This document shows positions 44,436 to 56,300 of a stretch of DNA of 64,000 nt, in pieces (the stretch's first letter is position 1; every line of letters starts with the position of its first letter). This DNA is from Mycoplasmopsis bovirhinis (GTDB lineage Bacteria; Bacillota_I; Bacilli_A; Mycoplasmatales; Metamycoplasmataceae): NCBI RefSeq assembly GCF_900660515.1, contig NZ_LR214972.1, positions 434,001 to 498,000 on the forward strand, written 5' to 3'. The notes beneath the pieces were generated by a model. That model was not told the DNA's origin, ran no database searches, and worked only from the letters and a program-made list of their open reading frames with translations. The position numbers and the translations under genes are program-made.

Positions 44436-44723
44436 ATGAACCCAGAATTATTAAAGAAATTTAAAAACTTACAAAAAGAATTAGAAAATAAACAAGCAGA
44501 ACTAGCTGCTAAGGAATTCGTTGTTGAAAAACAAGGAATTAAAATTATAGCTTTAGGAAATAATGAAATCAAAAGCATTGAACTCGATGAGATCCTAATA
44601 GATCCTGATGACAAAGATTTATTACAAGACCTTCTTGTTGTTGCATTCAATGAATTAATTGATAAAATAAAAAAAGAACAAGATGAAATGACACCAGCAA
44701 TACCTGGTGGATTGCCATTTTAA
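44436..44723 (+). CDS. YbaB/EbfC family nucleoid-associated protein
   Basis: The gene encodes 95 residues. It begins MNPELLKKFKNLQKELENKQ, a helix followed by a beta strand (GIKIIALGNNEIKSIELD), and ends with the acidic helix and PGGLPF tail typical of YbaB, a small dimeric DNA-binding protein. AAAGGA precedes the ATG. The dnaX-ybaB-recR order is conserved in bacteria and supports the call. Confidence 0.92.
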   Translation: MNPELLKKFKNLQKELENKQAELAAKEFVVEKQGIKIIALGNNEIKSIELDEILIDPDDKDLLQDLLVVAFNELIDKIKKEQDEMTPAIPGGLPF

Positions 44724-44726
44724 AAC

Positions 44727-45323
44727 ATGTTTAATTCAGAGAAAATTAATGAAACAATTCTTAGACTCACCAAATTACCAGGTATAACTAAGAAAACTGC
44801 TGAGAAGATTATTTATTGAATCTTAGAATCTTCTGAGCAAGAAGTAAATTTATTAGCTAATTCATTTAAGTCTTTAAAAGATGACATTCTTTTTTGCCAA
44901 ATGTGTACGGCACCGTTGTTTGCAAATCATGAATGTTCTGTTTGTAATGACCAAACAAGAGAAAATAAATTATTAATTGTTGAATCTTTGCAAATTATGC
45001 AAAAAATAGAAAAAGCAAAGTTTTATAAAGGTAAATATTTTGTCTTTCGTAAAAAACTTTTATCTGAAACAATTATTAACAAAGAAATGAATTTAATTAA
45101 TGAATTAATTACTTATGCGAGAACTTTTGACGAAGTTATTTTTGGTATTTCTCCAAATATGGATGGAGAAATAACTAAGCATGTTTTAAGAAAGTTTTTA
45201 GAAAAATTAAACTTAAATTTAACAGAATTAGCTGTAGGATTACCGGTAGGTTCTTCTGTTGATTATATTGATGAAATTACCTTAAAATTATCGTTAGAAA
45301 ATCGTAAAATAACACCTAAGTAA
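44727..45323 (+). CDS. recR: Recombination mediator RecR
   Basis: The gene encodes 198 residues. RecR loads RecA at gaps with RecF/RecO. The start [15 protein letters not shown] is the helix-hairpin-helix. The zinc finger is [17 protein letters not shown] (about 56-72). The Toprim domain is recognisable around [16 protein letters not shown] and [12 protein letters not shown], and the end has [19 protein letters not shown]. The ATG lies 3 bp after the YbaB stop, with its ribosome site inside that gene. Confidence 0.94.
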
Positions 45324-45334
45324 AGGAGATTATT

Positions 45335-45982
45335 ATGTTTATAACATTTGAAGGATTAGATGGCAGCGGTAAAACTACAATTGTTAAAGAATTTGCCAAA
45401 AAATTAAAAGAACGTTTCCCACACAAAGAAATTATTGAAACTAGAGAACCAGGTGGAAAAGACCTAGTTGAAGCTGAAAAAATAAGGGAAATAATCTTAG
45501 ATAAATCTAGCGATCTATCGCCAATTGCTGAAGCTATGCTTTATTCAACTAGTCGTAGAATCCACTTAGAAAAAGTCATTTGACCTGCTTTAGCAGATGG
45601 TAAATTCGTGTTATGCGATCGTTATATTGATAGCTTTTATGCTTACCAAGGTTATGCCAGAAGCCTTGGGTATAAATTCGTCAAAGATTTAACTAATTTA
45701 ATTATCGATGGAGCTATTCCTGATCTAACTATTTTCTTAGATATTACACCTGAAGATGCTAAAAAACGTAGAGATAATTCAAGATTATTCAATGACAGAT
45801 TAGAAAATGAAAATCTTGAATTCCACCACAAAGTTTATCAAGGTTATAAACATTTAATTAAAGAAGATCCAAAGCGTTTTGTTATTATAGATGCTTTACA
45901 ATCTCCAAGTAAAATTTGCGATGAGATTATTAGTAAACTTTTATCAATTCCTGAATTTTTAGAATTTGTAACTAAAAACTAA
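45335..45982 (+). CDS. tmk: Thymidylate kinase
   Basis: The gene encodes 215 residues. It phosphorylates dTMP. The P-loop is [14 protein letters not shown] (about 4-17), with the DR motif in [17 protein letters not shown] and TREPGG for dTMP contact. The lid region has [20 protein letters not shown] lies before the ATG. The stop overlaps the holB start by one base (TAATGG). Confidence 0.96.
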
Positions 45983-46902
45983 TGGAAAATATCTATAGCA
46001 AAATAGCAAAACTTAGTCATAATAACAAATTAGCACATTTATACCTTTTTGATACAAAAAGAATTTTTAATGTAAAAAAAGAAATCTTGAGTTTAATTTA
46101 TACATTAAATGGCCTTAGCCTTCCAGAAATAATTTCAACAAAATTAGACTTAAATAACTTATTTTCCAATGTTTATTACTTAGATGGAAGTGGAGAAAAA
46201 ATAAAAAAGGAAACTTTGGAAAATTTCTTTTCCAAAGTTAACCTAGACTCCTTAGAACAAAAATACAAGCACAAACTTGCTGTTATTGAAGATTTGCAAA
46301 ATACTCAAAAAGAATCATTAAATACAATCTTAAAAGAAATCGAGGAACCTTCAGAGAATGTTGTAATTTTTATTTTTTCCAAAAATTACAAACAATTACT
46401 TCCAACTATTTTATCTAGAGCTCAACTTTTAAAATTACAAGAAATAAAAGAAAATTCGGATCAATCAAACTCTTCGTTTTCAATAATAGCAAAACTTTTT
46501 GCAAACTACGACAAAGTTTTGTTTGAGGAATATCAAAATGCAACATACCAAGATTTATTTGATAAATATTTAAAAATATTAAAAAATACCCTCAAAAAAC
46601 CATTAAAATTTTGTTATTTATATTTAGAATTAAATAATGATTTAAACAAAGAAAATAAAGCTCAAAATAAATTTATTTTAAATATTTTAAAAAGTATAGT
46701 TGTAGGTATTAATATTACAACTGTAAAAAATAAATATATTTCTGCTATAAATGATTTATCAAAAGAATTTTGGAATACTTATCCAAATATAGGAAGTTGA
46801 GTTAAAGATGTTAATAGTTTTTTTGAATCTTTAAAAACTAATGCTAATTTTAAGATTCAAAAACAAGTGTTACTGATTAAATTAGGAGAAATTTATGGCT
46901 AA
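45982..46902 (+). CDS. holB: DNA polymerase III subunit delta' (HolB-like)
   Basis: The gene encodes 306 residues. It resembles clamp-loader delta': KLAVIEDLQNTQKESLNTILKEIEEPSENVVIFIFS followed by LLPTILSRAQLLKL is the AAA+ Walker B/sensor stretch shared with DnaX. No Walker A is seen, as expected of a non-ATPase delta'. It overlaps tmk by one base and rsmI by 8 bp, so translation is coupled. The tmk-holB-rsmI order is conserved. Confidence 0.9.
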
Positions 46903-47626
46903 AATCTACATTGTAGGAACTCCTATAGGTAATTTAAATGATATAACTCTTAGAGCTTTAGATACCTTAAAATTTGTTGATATCATAGCTTGTGAAGATA
47001 CTAGAGTTACCCAAAAATTACTTGATAAATTCGAAATAACTAATAAGAAACTTATTATTAATAATGCTTTTACAGAATTAAAAGTTGCTAAAAAAATAAT
47101 TGATCTAGTTCAAAAAGGAAGAAATATTGCTGTTGTTTCTGATGCTGGTATGCCCGCTGTTTCTGATCCTGGCTTTAGCATTATTAAATTAGCAAGACAA
47201 GAAAATGTTCCACTTGAATTTATCCCTGGAGTTAGTGCACTAACTTTAGCTTTTGTTGGTTCAGGTTTTAGTAATAATTTTACATTTCTAGGGTTTGTTA
47301 AAGATAAAACTTCGCGAAGAATAAAAGAGTTTAAAACAATAATAAAAGAATTTAATCATACTTATGTTTATTTTGTTTCACCACATAAGTTATTAAACAC
47401 ATTGCAAGATCTCTTTAGTGTATTTAATGATTCAATAAAAATATCTTTAGCTAAAGAATTAACTAAGATTCATGAAACTTGACTTATTGATAATCCCTCT
47501 AACTTAATTGACTACTTTAGTTCCTTAGATTCAATTAAAGGTGAATTCACTATGTGTATTACGTTACCAAAAAATAAACACAAAAAAATTAATAAATATC
47601 AAGAGTTTTCAAAACACAATAATTAA
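46895..47626 (+). CDS. rsmI: 16S rRNA 2'-O-methyltransferase RsmI
   Basis: The gene encodes 243 residues. It methylates C1402 of 16S rRNA using SAM. Family motifs are VGTPIGNLNDITLRALDTL, CEDTRVTQKLLDKF, VVSDAGMPAVSDPGFSI and VPLEFIPGVSALTLAF. The carboxyl end continues through a UGA-Trp at 47480. AGGAGA lies in the end of holB. It is the last gene of the replication/repair cluster and is followed by a hairpin terminator. Confidence 0.95.
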
Positions 47627-47651
47627 TTGTAATAACAAATAATTTCTAATC

Positions 47652-47684
47652 AAAAATACCTGAGTTATCTATCAGGTATTTTTT
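47652..47684 (+). terminator. Terminator after rsmI
   Basis: AAAAATACCTGA, an 8-nt loop and TCAGGTATTTTTT, 26 bp after the stop. Confidence 0.8.
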
Positions 47685-47731
47685 CTAATATTTAGTTTTT
47701 AGTTTGTCTTTGGAATAAGGTCAAACTGTTT

Positions 47732-48010
47732 ATGTTAAACCTAAAAATAAAATGTTCAATATTTCATAAGGATCAGCGCTATATAACTAGGAGGATATTC
47801 TCAAGTATAATTATGTTCTTCATAACTATCAATGTAATTAATTATCCTTTTATTATTATGTATATAATAACACTAAAAACCACTATTGCAGACTTAGATT
47901 TTATGTGTATTGTTTCTATAATAATGTTTTTTGTTTTTACACATTCTCTAAAACAAGTTTTGAGTACTTATGATGCAAAATATCATAAGTTACAAAATCT
48001 TTTGGTTTAG
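47732..48010 (+). CDS. Possible small membrane protein
   Basis: The open frame of 92 residues has two hydrophobic stretches (FSSIIMFFITINVINYPFIIMYII and MCIVSIIMFFVFTHSL) and a charged end. It has no clear ribosome site and borders the decayed insertion sequence, so it may be a remnant. I do not recognise it. Confidence 0.35.
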   Translation: MLNLKIKCSIFHKDQRYITRRIFSSIIMFFITINVINYPFIIMYIITLKTTIADLDFMCIVSIIMFFVFTHSLKQVLSTYDAKYHKLQNLLV

Positions 48011-49243
48011 AATATAAGTAATATCTGTGCATAAATTGTTTGTACAGTTTAATTATAGCTTCGTTTAACTAAATCATTATACTTAATAGTTGTATTTTTA
48101 GTCACACTGCCTTTTATTGCCGAGTTGAAAAGTGTATTGGTTTAACTTCTTAATATAATTTACTAGAATTTATATGAATATTGTAAACTTCAGTTATGTA
48201 TTTAGCAAGTCTGCGGTAAGCATATCTTCCTATATTTATTATTAAACTGTGATGATAATATCTGCATGTTTAATTAAATTGTAAAGGCTTTTAGGTTTAT
48301 ATTTTAACTTTTAGTACTATTATTCTTGAAATTAATAAAATTTTAAATTTCACTTATATCATTTACGCTTCTATTAATTAAGTTTTGACAAACGATTTCC
48401 TTGTAATACAATATAAGTTCTTTAGTAAATTCTGAAATTAAACTAGAATAGGAAACTTTTTTACTTTGTGGTCCTGACCCTTTACCTATTTTATGTCTTT
48501 CTCGTTATGAGATTTTACCATCATATTAAAATGATACAAATTTTAATTTCTTTAAGCTTAATAAAGAATTTTCAGTTGAGTATTTTATCCAATTATGTAT
48601 GAAATTTATTTAAATTTAGTTAAGTTAATTTTTAAATTAAAATAACCATTATGGACTGGAAAATCCTAAATTATTCTTTTTTATAAAATGCCATATATGC
48701 ACAAAATTATTATTTAAAACCGTGTTCTTTTGTTAAGACACTATTTTAAGCTTAAAATATTATCTTTTTTAAAGTTTTGTAAGAAATTTTTTCCCTTATA
48801 TCAGAACCATATTCAGAATAATAATAAGTTTTAAAGGTAAGTTAGTTATTTGTTAAAGCGCTGTTTAAAGTAAATTTACATGTTTTTAAATATTTTTTAA
48901 ACTCTAATTCAATTTCTGAATCACTAACTTTACAGTTTCTTTGTTGATTTTTATTTTTATGAGAGATAACAATTTCTTGATTACTTTTTATAGCTTTTTT
49001 ATATCTTTTTACAGTTGACACACTAAGGTTTGTAATTAAACTAAGATAAGATAAAGATTTTTCAATATTTTTAGCAATCAATTTTAAAGATTGCTGTTTT
49101 TTTTAATTCGTATTTTGTCAAGTTTTTGTGCTTTTCTAAGTCATCTATTATTTTCATAAATAATTTATACCATTTTTTTAATAAAATTAGTTCAGTTTTA
49201 AAGGGATTTATATTGGTACTAAAATAGTTGTTATTGGACACAC
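48011..49243 (-). mobile_element. Decayed IS3-like insertion sequence
   Basis: The right end (49151-49243, ending TTGGACACA) matches the solo fragment at 17190-17280. Reading the minus strand inward, a helix-turn-helix protein piece (NLSVSTVKRYKKAIKSN) appears at 48842-49081. A patch near 48200 (YAYRRLAKYITEVYNIHINSSKLY) resembles the IS3 orfB segment GYRRI...INHKKV. Stops interrupt the frames throughout. The left limit is a guess. The 48011-48840 stretch holds nothing else supportable. Confidence 0.5.
48842..49081 (-). pseudogene. Transposase N-terminal remnant (helix-turn-helix)
   Basis: The open frame of 79 codons, MIAKNIEKSLSYLSLITNLS, has a helix-turn-helix-like part SVSTVKRYKKAI and a Lys/Asn/Gln linker. 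A preceding start region (MKIIDDLEKHKNLTKYELKK) is separated from it by a TAA. It lies just inside the IS end repeat, as IS3 orfA does. It is non-functional. Confidence 0.45.
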
Positions 49244-49266
49244 ATGGCAAAAAAATAAAAAATATT

Positions 49267-49293
49267 TTGACTTTTATTTTTTTGTGTTATACT
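49267..49293 (+). promoter_or_regulatory. Promoter of the 5S rRNA gene
   Basis: TTGACT (49267-49272), a 15-bp spacer and TATACT (49288-49293) lie about six bases before the 5' end of the 5S RNA. This is one of the few near-consensus -35/-10 pairs in the window. Confidence 0.65.
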
Positions 49294-49296
49294 TTT

Positions 49297-49402
49297 ATCA
49301 GTGGTTAAAGCAAGAGGGATCACCTGAATCCATTCCGAACTCAGTAGTTAAGCCTCTTTACGCCGACGATAGCCTAAAGGTGAAAATAGGAAGCCGCTGT
49401 TT
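49297..49402 (+). rRNA. rrf: 5S ribosomal RNA
   Basis: The conserved core is readable: CACCTGAATCCATTCCGAAC followed by TCAGTAGTTAAGC, then GCCGACGATAG and a GTGAAAATAGGA stretch. The ends CAGTGG and CCGCTG pair to make helix I. The length of about 105 nt suits a mycoplasma 5S. No 16S or 23S is adjacent, as in many mollicutes where 5S is unlinked. A T-run after the gene should terminate it. The ends are uncertain by a few bases. Confidence 0.92.
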
Positions 49403-49542
49403 TTTTATTTTTTTTAAAAATATAAAAATATAAAAAATATTTTATATTTAACAAACTAGAAGCTAAGAAATTTTGATTGGATATTATAGTATAATTACAC
49501 TGGTAAAGCTTCAAATTAACTTTACCAAAAGGAGATAAAATT

Positions 49543-51033
49543 ATGAAAAAAAGTTTAAAAAAATTTTTTACTTTATTATCTACCTCATTAATAGCACTCC
49601 CAGTTATGGGACTAAGTGCTAATACAAATCAAACTAATGATAGTGCATATTTTGAAAGAACTATTACTGAAAATGGTAAAAAATATCATGTAGTGAATGT
49701 TAGTTTTGAGTTAAAAGATAATGAAATAAAAGATCTTAAATCAATGTATTCTTTTATTAGTTTTACATTAGAACATCCAAATGTTAGTGGTGGAGATAAT
49801 GTAATGTATTTAGGATACACAAATAAAGTAGAAGAAATTACAATTAGTTTTAAAGCAAGTGGTGCTAAACTTCAAAATGGCAAATTTAATGAAGCTACAA
49901 AGACATATTCGGTGGATGTTAAATTTGCAGCAGAATATGCTTGAACAGCATCAAACTTTAAATTTGAAATTGGCCTTGGTGGTAGACAAATTACCCTCAA
50001 ACCAAAAAGCCGTTCAGTTGTGGGGCAAAGTAGAAGCTCTGTAAGACAAACATCATTAGAAAAATTGAGCCATGAAGAATTATTAAAATTGGCTGCTAGT
50101 GTAGAAACTTACAGACCAGAAATCAAAAATCCTTTTGGATCAAAAGTTAAAGATTTTGCTTTTATTCCATTAGATGAGAAAAAAGTAAATAATAGAAATA
50201 CTTCACATATGGTTAATATTAATCCAGCCACTGGAAAACCATATTTGAACATTTATGCAACCAATGAATATACTGAAATATATCCATATGATAATCAACT
50301 CTGGTTAGTTCCAATTTACCAAGTGGTAATTCCTAATAATCACAAATTTTCAAAAAATGGTAATATGAAAATGTACTTAAATATGACAATTCAACAAGAT
50401 GGACAAAGCACTGGTAACGTATCATATGTTGTTGATAGTAGTAAAGCTGAACTTATTAAAAACTTAGGTTCTAATAAGGCAGATCTTAGTATTGTTCCAA
50501 ATACATATAAAGTCGATGATGAATTAGGATATATAACATTTCAATTACGTTTAGGAACTAGATGAGATCCATCTAAAACTAGAATTGTTATGTCATTTAA
50601 TGGATACAGAAATGGTTCATATTTTGAAGTAGCTGGTAAAAATAGAAAAGTTGGTGAAGTTCAATTAACTAAATGACAACAAAATGAAATTTGAAAAAGA
50701 GGAACATGAAATAAATATGTTTCATTAAACAATCCTTTAAACTCGAATTTAGAGGGCAAAGAACTAACAATTGAATTATCTCACCCTGACACACCTAAAA
50801 CAGCTATGAAGTATACTATAAAAGGCGGTATGTTAGTTCCTGTTAATGGTTGAACAAACAAAGTTAAATTCAGTGCTTATGTTAAAAATGGTTTAAAGTT
50901 ACTAAATGGAAATAAATTAGGATTTTATGTTGAATTTAGCAGTTTATTTGATCCTACTAAAGCTATTATAAAAGTGACTTATGAGGGAAAAACCCAAGAA
51001 GTTAAAATGCCTAATTTTTGGGATTGATTTTAG
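49543..51033 (+). CDS. Secreted or surface protein of unknown function
   Basis: The gene encodes 496 residues with UGA read as Trp at least ten times. It has a strong AAAGGAG site. The signal peptide MKKSLKKFFTLLSTSLIALPVMGLSA has probable cleavage at SA-NT and no lipobox Cys, so the protein may be released. The mature part is beta-rich with repeated Lys/Asn/Gly/Tyr strands (for example FELKDNEIKDLKSMYSFISF, GYITFQLRLGTRW) and ends PNFWDWF. No membrane anchor is seen at the C-terminus. I cannot assign a family. Confidence 0.8.
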
Positions 51034-51148
51034 TTGTAACTAGAGTCATTTTGCAAATTCAAATATTCTGAATATTCCGAATATTTTCTTAATATTCTTT
51101 TTTATTTTTTATTAGCAATAAAATATGTTTTGTGCTAAAATAGATATC

Positions 51149-52261
51149 ATGAACAATAAAAGAGATTATTATGAAGTTTTAGGACTTAATAAAAATGCAA
51201 CAGATCAAGAAATAAAAACAGCATATCGTTCTCTTGCTAAAAAATATCACCCTGACAAGCTAAAGGATGGAACTAGTGATAAAAAAATGCAAGAATTAAA
51301 TGAAGCATACGAAGTTCTTTCAAATAGTGAAAAACGTAATTTATATGATAAATATGGACATGAAGCAGTTAATGGTTATAACGGTGCAGGAGCTCAAGAC
51401 TTTAATGCTTCAAGTTTCGCTGGTTTTGGAGACATCTTTGGTGATTTCTTTAGTAGCTTTACTGGTGGCACACGAAGAAACGCTAGCTATGCAGCAAGAG
51501 GCTCAGATATTAAAATTATTAAACGTATATCATTTATGGACAGCTTAATGGGAATTGAACTTAAAGAAACATTCCCAAAATATGAGCTTTGTTTACATTG
51601 TAATGGTTCAGGAGCTGAATCACAAAGTGATATTACAACCTGTCAAACTTGCAAAGGACAAGGGCATACAGTTCGTCAAGCGCGCACTATTTTTGGTGTT
51701 ATGAGTGAACAAGTTGTTTGTTCTAATTGTCAAGGAAATGGAAAGATCATTTCTAAAAAATGTAGTAATTGCAAAGGACATAAATATACAAAAAATAATA
51801 AAAGTGTTAAGATTCCAATTGCTCCAGGAACTGAAGATGGAACATCATTAAAACTCCAAGGGTACGGAGAGCCTGGAGTTAATGGTGGACCTGCCGGGGA
51901 TTTATATATTTATATTAAAGTAGACAATCATAAATATTTTGAAAGACGTGGCAATGACTTATTTTTAGAATTCCCTGTATCGTTTATTGATATTATGCTT
52001 GAAAACAATGTTAAAGTTCCTACACCATATGGAGAAGTAACTATTACACTGAAAAAATCATATGAATCAGGTCAAGTAGTTAAAATTAGCGGAAAGGGTG
52101 TTCAAAACAAATATCGTACTGGTGATTTAAAACTCATATTAAAAGTTGTAAAACCTGAATTATCACGTTCACAATTTAAAGAATTAATTAAAATATTCCA
52201 AACGTTAGATGATACATCAAACCAAGATTTCTTACAAACTGTTAATAAAACTTTAAAATAG
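51149..52261 (+). CDS. dnaJ: Chaperone DnaJ
   Basis: The gene encodes 370 residues. DnaJ stimulates DnaK. The J domain is RDYYEVLGLNKNATDQEIKTAYRSLAKKYHPDK with the HPD triad. A Gly/Phe-rich part (NGAGAQDFNASSFAGFGDIFG) follows, then four zinc CxxCxGxG repeats (CLHCNGSG, CQTCKGQG, CSNCQGNG, CSNCKGHK) and the substrate domain. I prefer ATG 51149 to the in-frame 51125, because MNNKRDYYEVLG is the family start; neither has a clear ribosome site. No dnaK or grpE is adjacent, and no CIRCE element is seen. Confidence 0.95.
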   Translation: MNNKRDYYEVLGLNKNATDQEIKTAYRSLAKKYHPDKLKDGTSDKKMQELNEAYEVLSNSEKRNLYDKYGHEAVNGYNGAGAQDFNASSFAGFGDIFGDFFSSFTGGTRRNASYAARGSDIKIIKRISFMDSLMGIELKETFPKYELCLHCNGSGAESQSDITTCQTCKGQGHTVRQARTIFGVMSEQVVCSNCQGNGKIISKKCSNCKGHKYTKNNKSVKIPIAPGTEDGTSLKLQGYGEPGVNGGPAGDLYIYIKVDNHKYFERRGNDLFLEFPVSFIDIMLENNVKVPTPYGEVTITLKKSYESGQVVKISGKGVQNKYRTGDLKLILKVVKPELSRSQFKELIKIFQTLDDTSNQDFLQTVNKTLK

Positions 52262-52269
52262 TAAATATT

Positions 52270-52298
52270 AATACGTTATGCATATTGCATAACGTATT
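52270..52298 (+). terminator. Terminator after dnaJ
   Basis: AATACGTTATGCA, a 3-nt loop and TGCATAACGTATT followed by TTAT. Confidence 0.8.
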
Positions 52299-52345
52299 TT
52301 ATAAAAATAGTTTTTAATTTATTATTTATCATATAAAATAGTAAT

Positions 52346-53329
52346 ATGTATAAAAGTAAATTAAACATAAAGGAAACACAAAAAGCAATTCAAAGCTTAA
52401 AGAAATATTTCCAAACATTATTACAAGAAAATCTAAACTTGACTAGAGCAACTGCTCCTTTATTCTTATTAAAAGAAACTGGATTAAACGATGGTTTAAA
52501 TGGTGAGGCAGCAGTAGGATTTTCGCCTAAAAACCAACCAGAAGTTCATTTAGAAATTGTTCATTCGCTTGCCAAATGAAAGCGTCATGCTCTAAAACAA
52601 TATAATTACTTGCCTCGTGAAGGAATTTATACTGACATGAATGCAGTAAGAAAAGAAGAAGATTTAGACTTTACACATTCATATTACGTTGACCAATGAG
52701 ATTGAGAAGTAATTATTAACAAAGAAGATCGTAATATTGCATTTTTACAAAATACTGTAAAGAAGATTTACTCAGTTTTATATCAAACTAAAGAATTATT
52801 AGTTAAAGAATTTCCAAGTTTAGAAAATAATTTATCAAAAGATTTATTCTTTATTACTGCCCAAGAATTAGAAGATTTATATCCTTCGCTTTCATTAAGT
52901 GAAAGAGAAGATGCGATTGTAAGAGATAAAGGATCTGTATTTATTTATCAAATTGGACATAAGCTCAAATCAGGTTTAATTCATTCATTACGTGCTTTTG
53001 ACTACGATGATTGAAATTTAAATGGTGATTTATTAGTTTATTCAAAAGTACACAACAAAGCAATTGAACTTTCTTCAATGGGTATTAGAGTGAACCAAGA
53101 TTCAATTGTTAGTCAAAGCAATAAAACTTTAGAAGAAGTAAAAAGCCTTTCTCCTTACCATCAAAGTATAATTGAAAATACCTTACCTTTAACAATTGGT
53201 GGTGGGATTGGTCAAAGTAGAGTAAGTATGTTTTTATTAGAAAAAATGCATATTGGTGAAGTACAAGCTAGCTACTGACCTGAAGAATACCGTCTAGAAT
53301 TAAAAGAAAAAGGAATTATTTTATTATAA
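52346..53329 (+). CDS. asnA: Aspartate-ammonia ligase (asparagine synthetase A)
   Basis: The gene encodes 327 residues, matching AsnA, which makes Asn from Asp, ammonia and ATP. Family stretches are [77 protein letters not shown] and [35 protein letters not shown]. Many UGA codons supply Trp. It stands alone between two terminators. Other amino-acid synthesis is usually absent in mycoplasmas, so this is a salvage-type survivor. Confidence 0.96.
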
Positions 53330-53368
53330 AAAAGTCACTCAAAACTAAAAGTTTGATGAGTGACTTTT
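53330..53368. terminator. Bidirectional terminator between convergent asnA and the large surface gene
   Basis: AAAAGTCACTCA, a 15-nt loop and TGAGTGACTTTT. A/T-runs on both sides serve both converging transcripts. The right arm overlaps the last bases of the surface gene. Confidence 0.75.
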
Positions 53369-56300
53369 ATTTATTTCTTTTTTTAATTTTAAATCAGTAT
53401 AAAGCAATTCCAAGACCTATGAAAACTCCGAAGGTTAAGAAGACTAGTCCTAACCCAACTGATCTATTAGTAGCCAATCTATTAGATACAGCTATTTCGC
53501 TTTGCTCGCTTTCTTCTAATAGTGTAAGAACAGATACTTTTTCTTGTTCAAAAGTATCATAATCATAAGTTCTGCTAATTTTTTCAGTAGCTTCTTTTAC
53601 TAAAGTTTTATCTTGATATTTTTGAATATCTTTAATAAATTCATCTTTTTTAGCTTCAAAAACTCTATAAAAAGCAGGAACTAAATATGAATTAAATAAT
53701 TTTAAGAAATCTAAGACTTCATCCTGGTTAGATATAGATCTCATTTTTTGTTCAAAAGCTTCTTTAACAGCTTGATTTTCAACAGAGTTAATTACGTATT
53801 TGAAATATTCTAAATTAACTTCTAAGTTATTTTTAGCGTCCTCTAGTATTTTAGTAGTATTATCAATTACAGTTTCTTTTGTAGTTTTTTGATTGTTATA
53901 AGCATCCTTGGCATCATTATATGCTAATTTATAAGCATCAGCACTACTTTGGCTAAAGTATTGACTCATAGTTACAAATTCATTGTCAACTAATTGTTTT
54001 AACTTAGCTAATTTTTGATTTTTATTTGTTTCAAAATCTGAACTCTTAGTTTTAATATCATTTATAGCTTGGATTAAAACTTTATCAGTTATAGAATCAT
54101 TATTTATAAAATTATTTATATAACTTTCAGCTGTTTTGATTGCTTCTTGGAGCGGCTTAATTGAGTCAGTTCATAAATCTTTATAAATTTCTTCGATTTG
54201 CTTTGCTTTTTCAAGTTCATTTGATAAATCACTATATGTCTTTGCTGCATTAGTAGGGATTAAATTATCAAAAGAAGAATTTAAAGCTTCATTAATAATC
54301 ACTAAGGTATCACCATCTAAAGTGTCTAAATTATTACCTTCTAATAAATATGCATTTAAATTAATTAAATCATCTAATTTTTTTAATGAATCTTGAGTAT
54401 ATAAATTACGAGATAATTTTTTATATCTATTATTTAAATCAAAAAATAATGATTTAGTTTTATTGGAATATTTTAAGTTATTTTGAGCTTTTATTAAATT
54501 ACTTAAGGTTAATGAATATTTGGCTTCATCTAATAATTCTTTGTTAGCTAAAAGATTTTTTGCATTTTCTAAATAATAAGTATAAAAGGCAAAAGAATCA
54601 CTGGTATAAAGATTATTTTCATTAACTACAGCGTTTTGGACTAAATCACTAAGTTTAGTTGTATTAAGAATATATTTATTACCTTTATTACTTAAATATT
54701 GCACTTCATTTTTAAAGTCATCAATAGTTTCTTGTGTTAAAGTATTATAAGTTAAAGAGTTAATTGCATCCGATCTTAAACTGTTAAAAGTTTTTTTATC
54801 AGTTTCAGACCAACTTTCAAATGAACTAGGAATATTTGATAATAGTTTATTTAATTCAGCTGTTGCAACCTTTGAATTAGATCCTTTATCAACTAAACTA
54901 AGAGTTTGAATATTAGGATTTTTTTCTTCTCAACTAAAGGTTAATTTTTCAAGTTTTTGGTTTGCACTAATTGGTATGCTAAATGACATTGAGTTTAATA
55001 CAAATTTACCAAGAGTTATCTCTTGACTTTGACCAGTATTTGTGTTAACTAAGGTAGCTTTAATGTAAGTTCTACTTGAAGGATTATTACCAAAAATAAC
55101 TAAATTTTTGTTGTTAAAAACATTGTGGTCTACTTCAAAAGAAAGAGAGTCAACTTCTTTTTTAGTTCTAAATATTTCAGTTAAATTAGTATATTGTTTA
55201 TTATTTACAAGGTTAATTACACTTTGTCCGTTAAATTTGTAATTAGCAACATTAACAAGTTTATGTTCTTGATTATTAATTACTATTTGATTAATTTCAA
55301 GATCTCTATTTTGTGGATAATTATCTAAAATTTGGAGTCTTATAAATCTTATACCTTGAAGATTTAAATTATCATTTCCCCAATATCTATGATCAGAATG
55401 TTTTGGATCAAATAATCCATAAATTGTATCTTCTAATTTATTTGTATTACTAATAGCACCATTTTCTTTAATATTAAAACCATCTTTTCATTCTAATTTA
55501 TCAGGTGAAAATTGAATTTTTATGTTTCTTGGGAAATTAAATGATTTATTAGCAGCATAAAGTCTTAAAGAATTAATATCTTGGAGTCTACCTAAATCAT
55601 AAACAATGGTTTGGTTAGTTCTAGGATTAATAAAAATATTGCTTGTTTCAAAATTATTGTCAAATTCAGATTTAATTTTTTCTTTATCTTTTACTTGTGC
55701 TGTTGAAGCAATATCAACATTACCAAATAAAGAATGATCTTCAGTATAAACTTCTAAATTACTGAAATTAAAACTTGTTGCACCACTAGCTGAATTTCTT
55801 ATCGATAAATATCTTGCTTCTAAAGGACTAGTTAAATTACCAATATCACTAATTTCATTTCAATTATACCCGTCATTTGAAACAAAATATTTAATATTTT
55901 GATTACTTATTCTTGAAGTAATTTTAGTAATATTTAAAACTTTTTTAAAATCAAAACCTAATATTTCACCAGAATCTAATTGAATATTAGTAGTATTTTG
56001 AGTTTTGTTATTTAAAATAAAATTACCAGCTTCATATGAAGCTTCAAAATTGCTTGCTTTAGCTTGATTTGAAAGGTATAAATAATTTTCTGAGATTTCC
56101 TTTTTATCAACTAAATAAACAGATTTAACACCTCATTCAGTACTGCTATTTTCAATAGCTACAAGTCTAATACCATTAATTTTGCCAGTATTTGCAGGAA
56201 TATTAATATTAACTGTTTCAATATCTGATGTTATTTGTGGAATAATATCAGTATATGTATCATTAACTATTTTTTGAACTTTAAATTTGTTTAATAATAA

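Noticed and set aside
44417..44650. Minus-strand frame over ybaB
   Set aside because: It is antisense to a conserved gene and has no initiation signals.
49267..49402. A tRNA gene next to the 5S RNA
   Set aside because: No cloverleaf or GGTTCGAAT-type T-loop was found here or elsewhere in the window by eye; a tRNA search program would be decisive.
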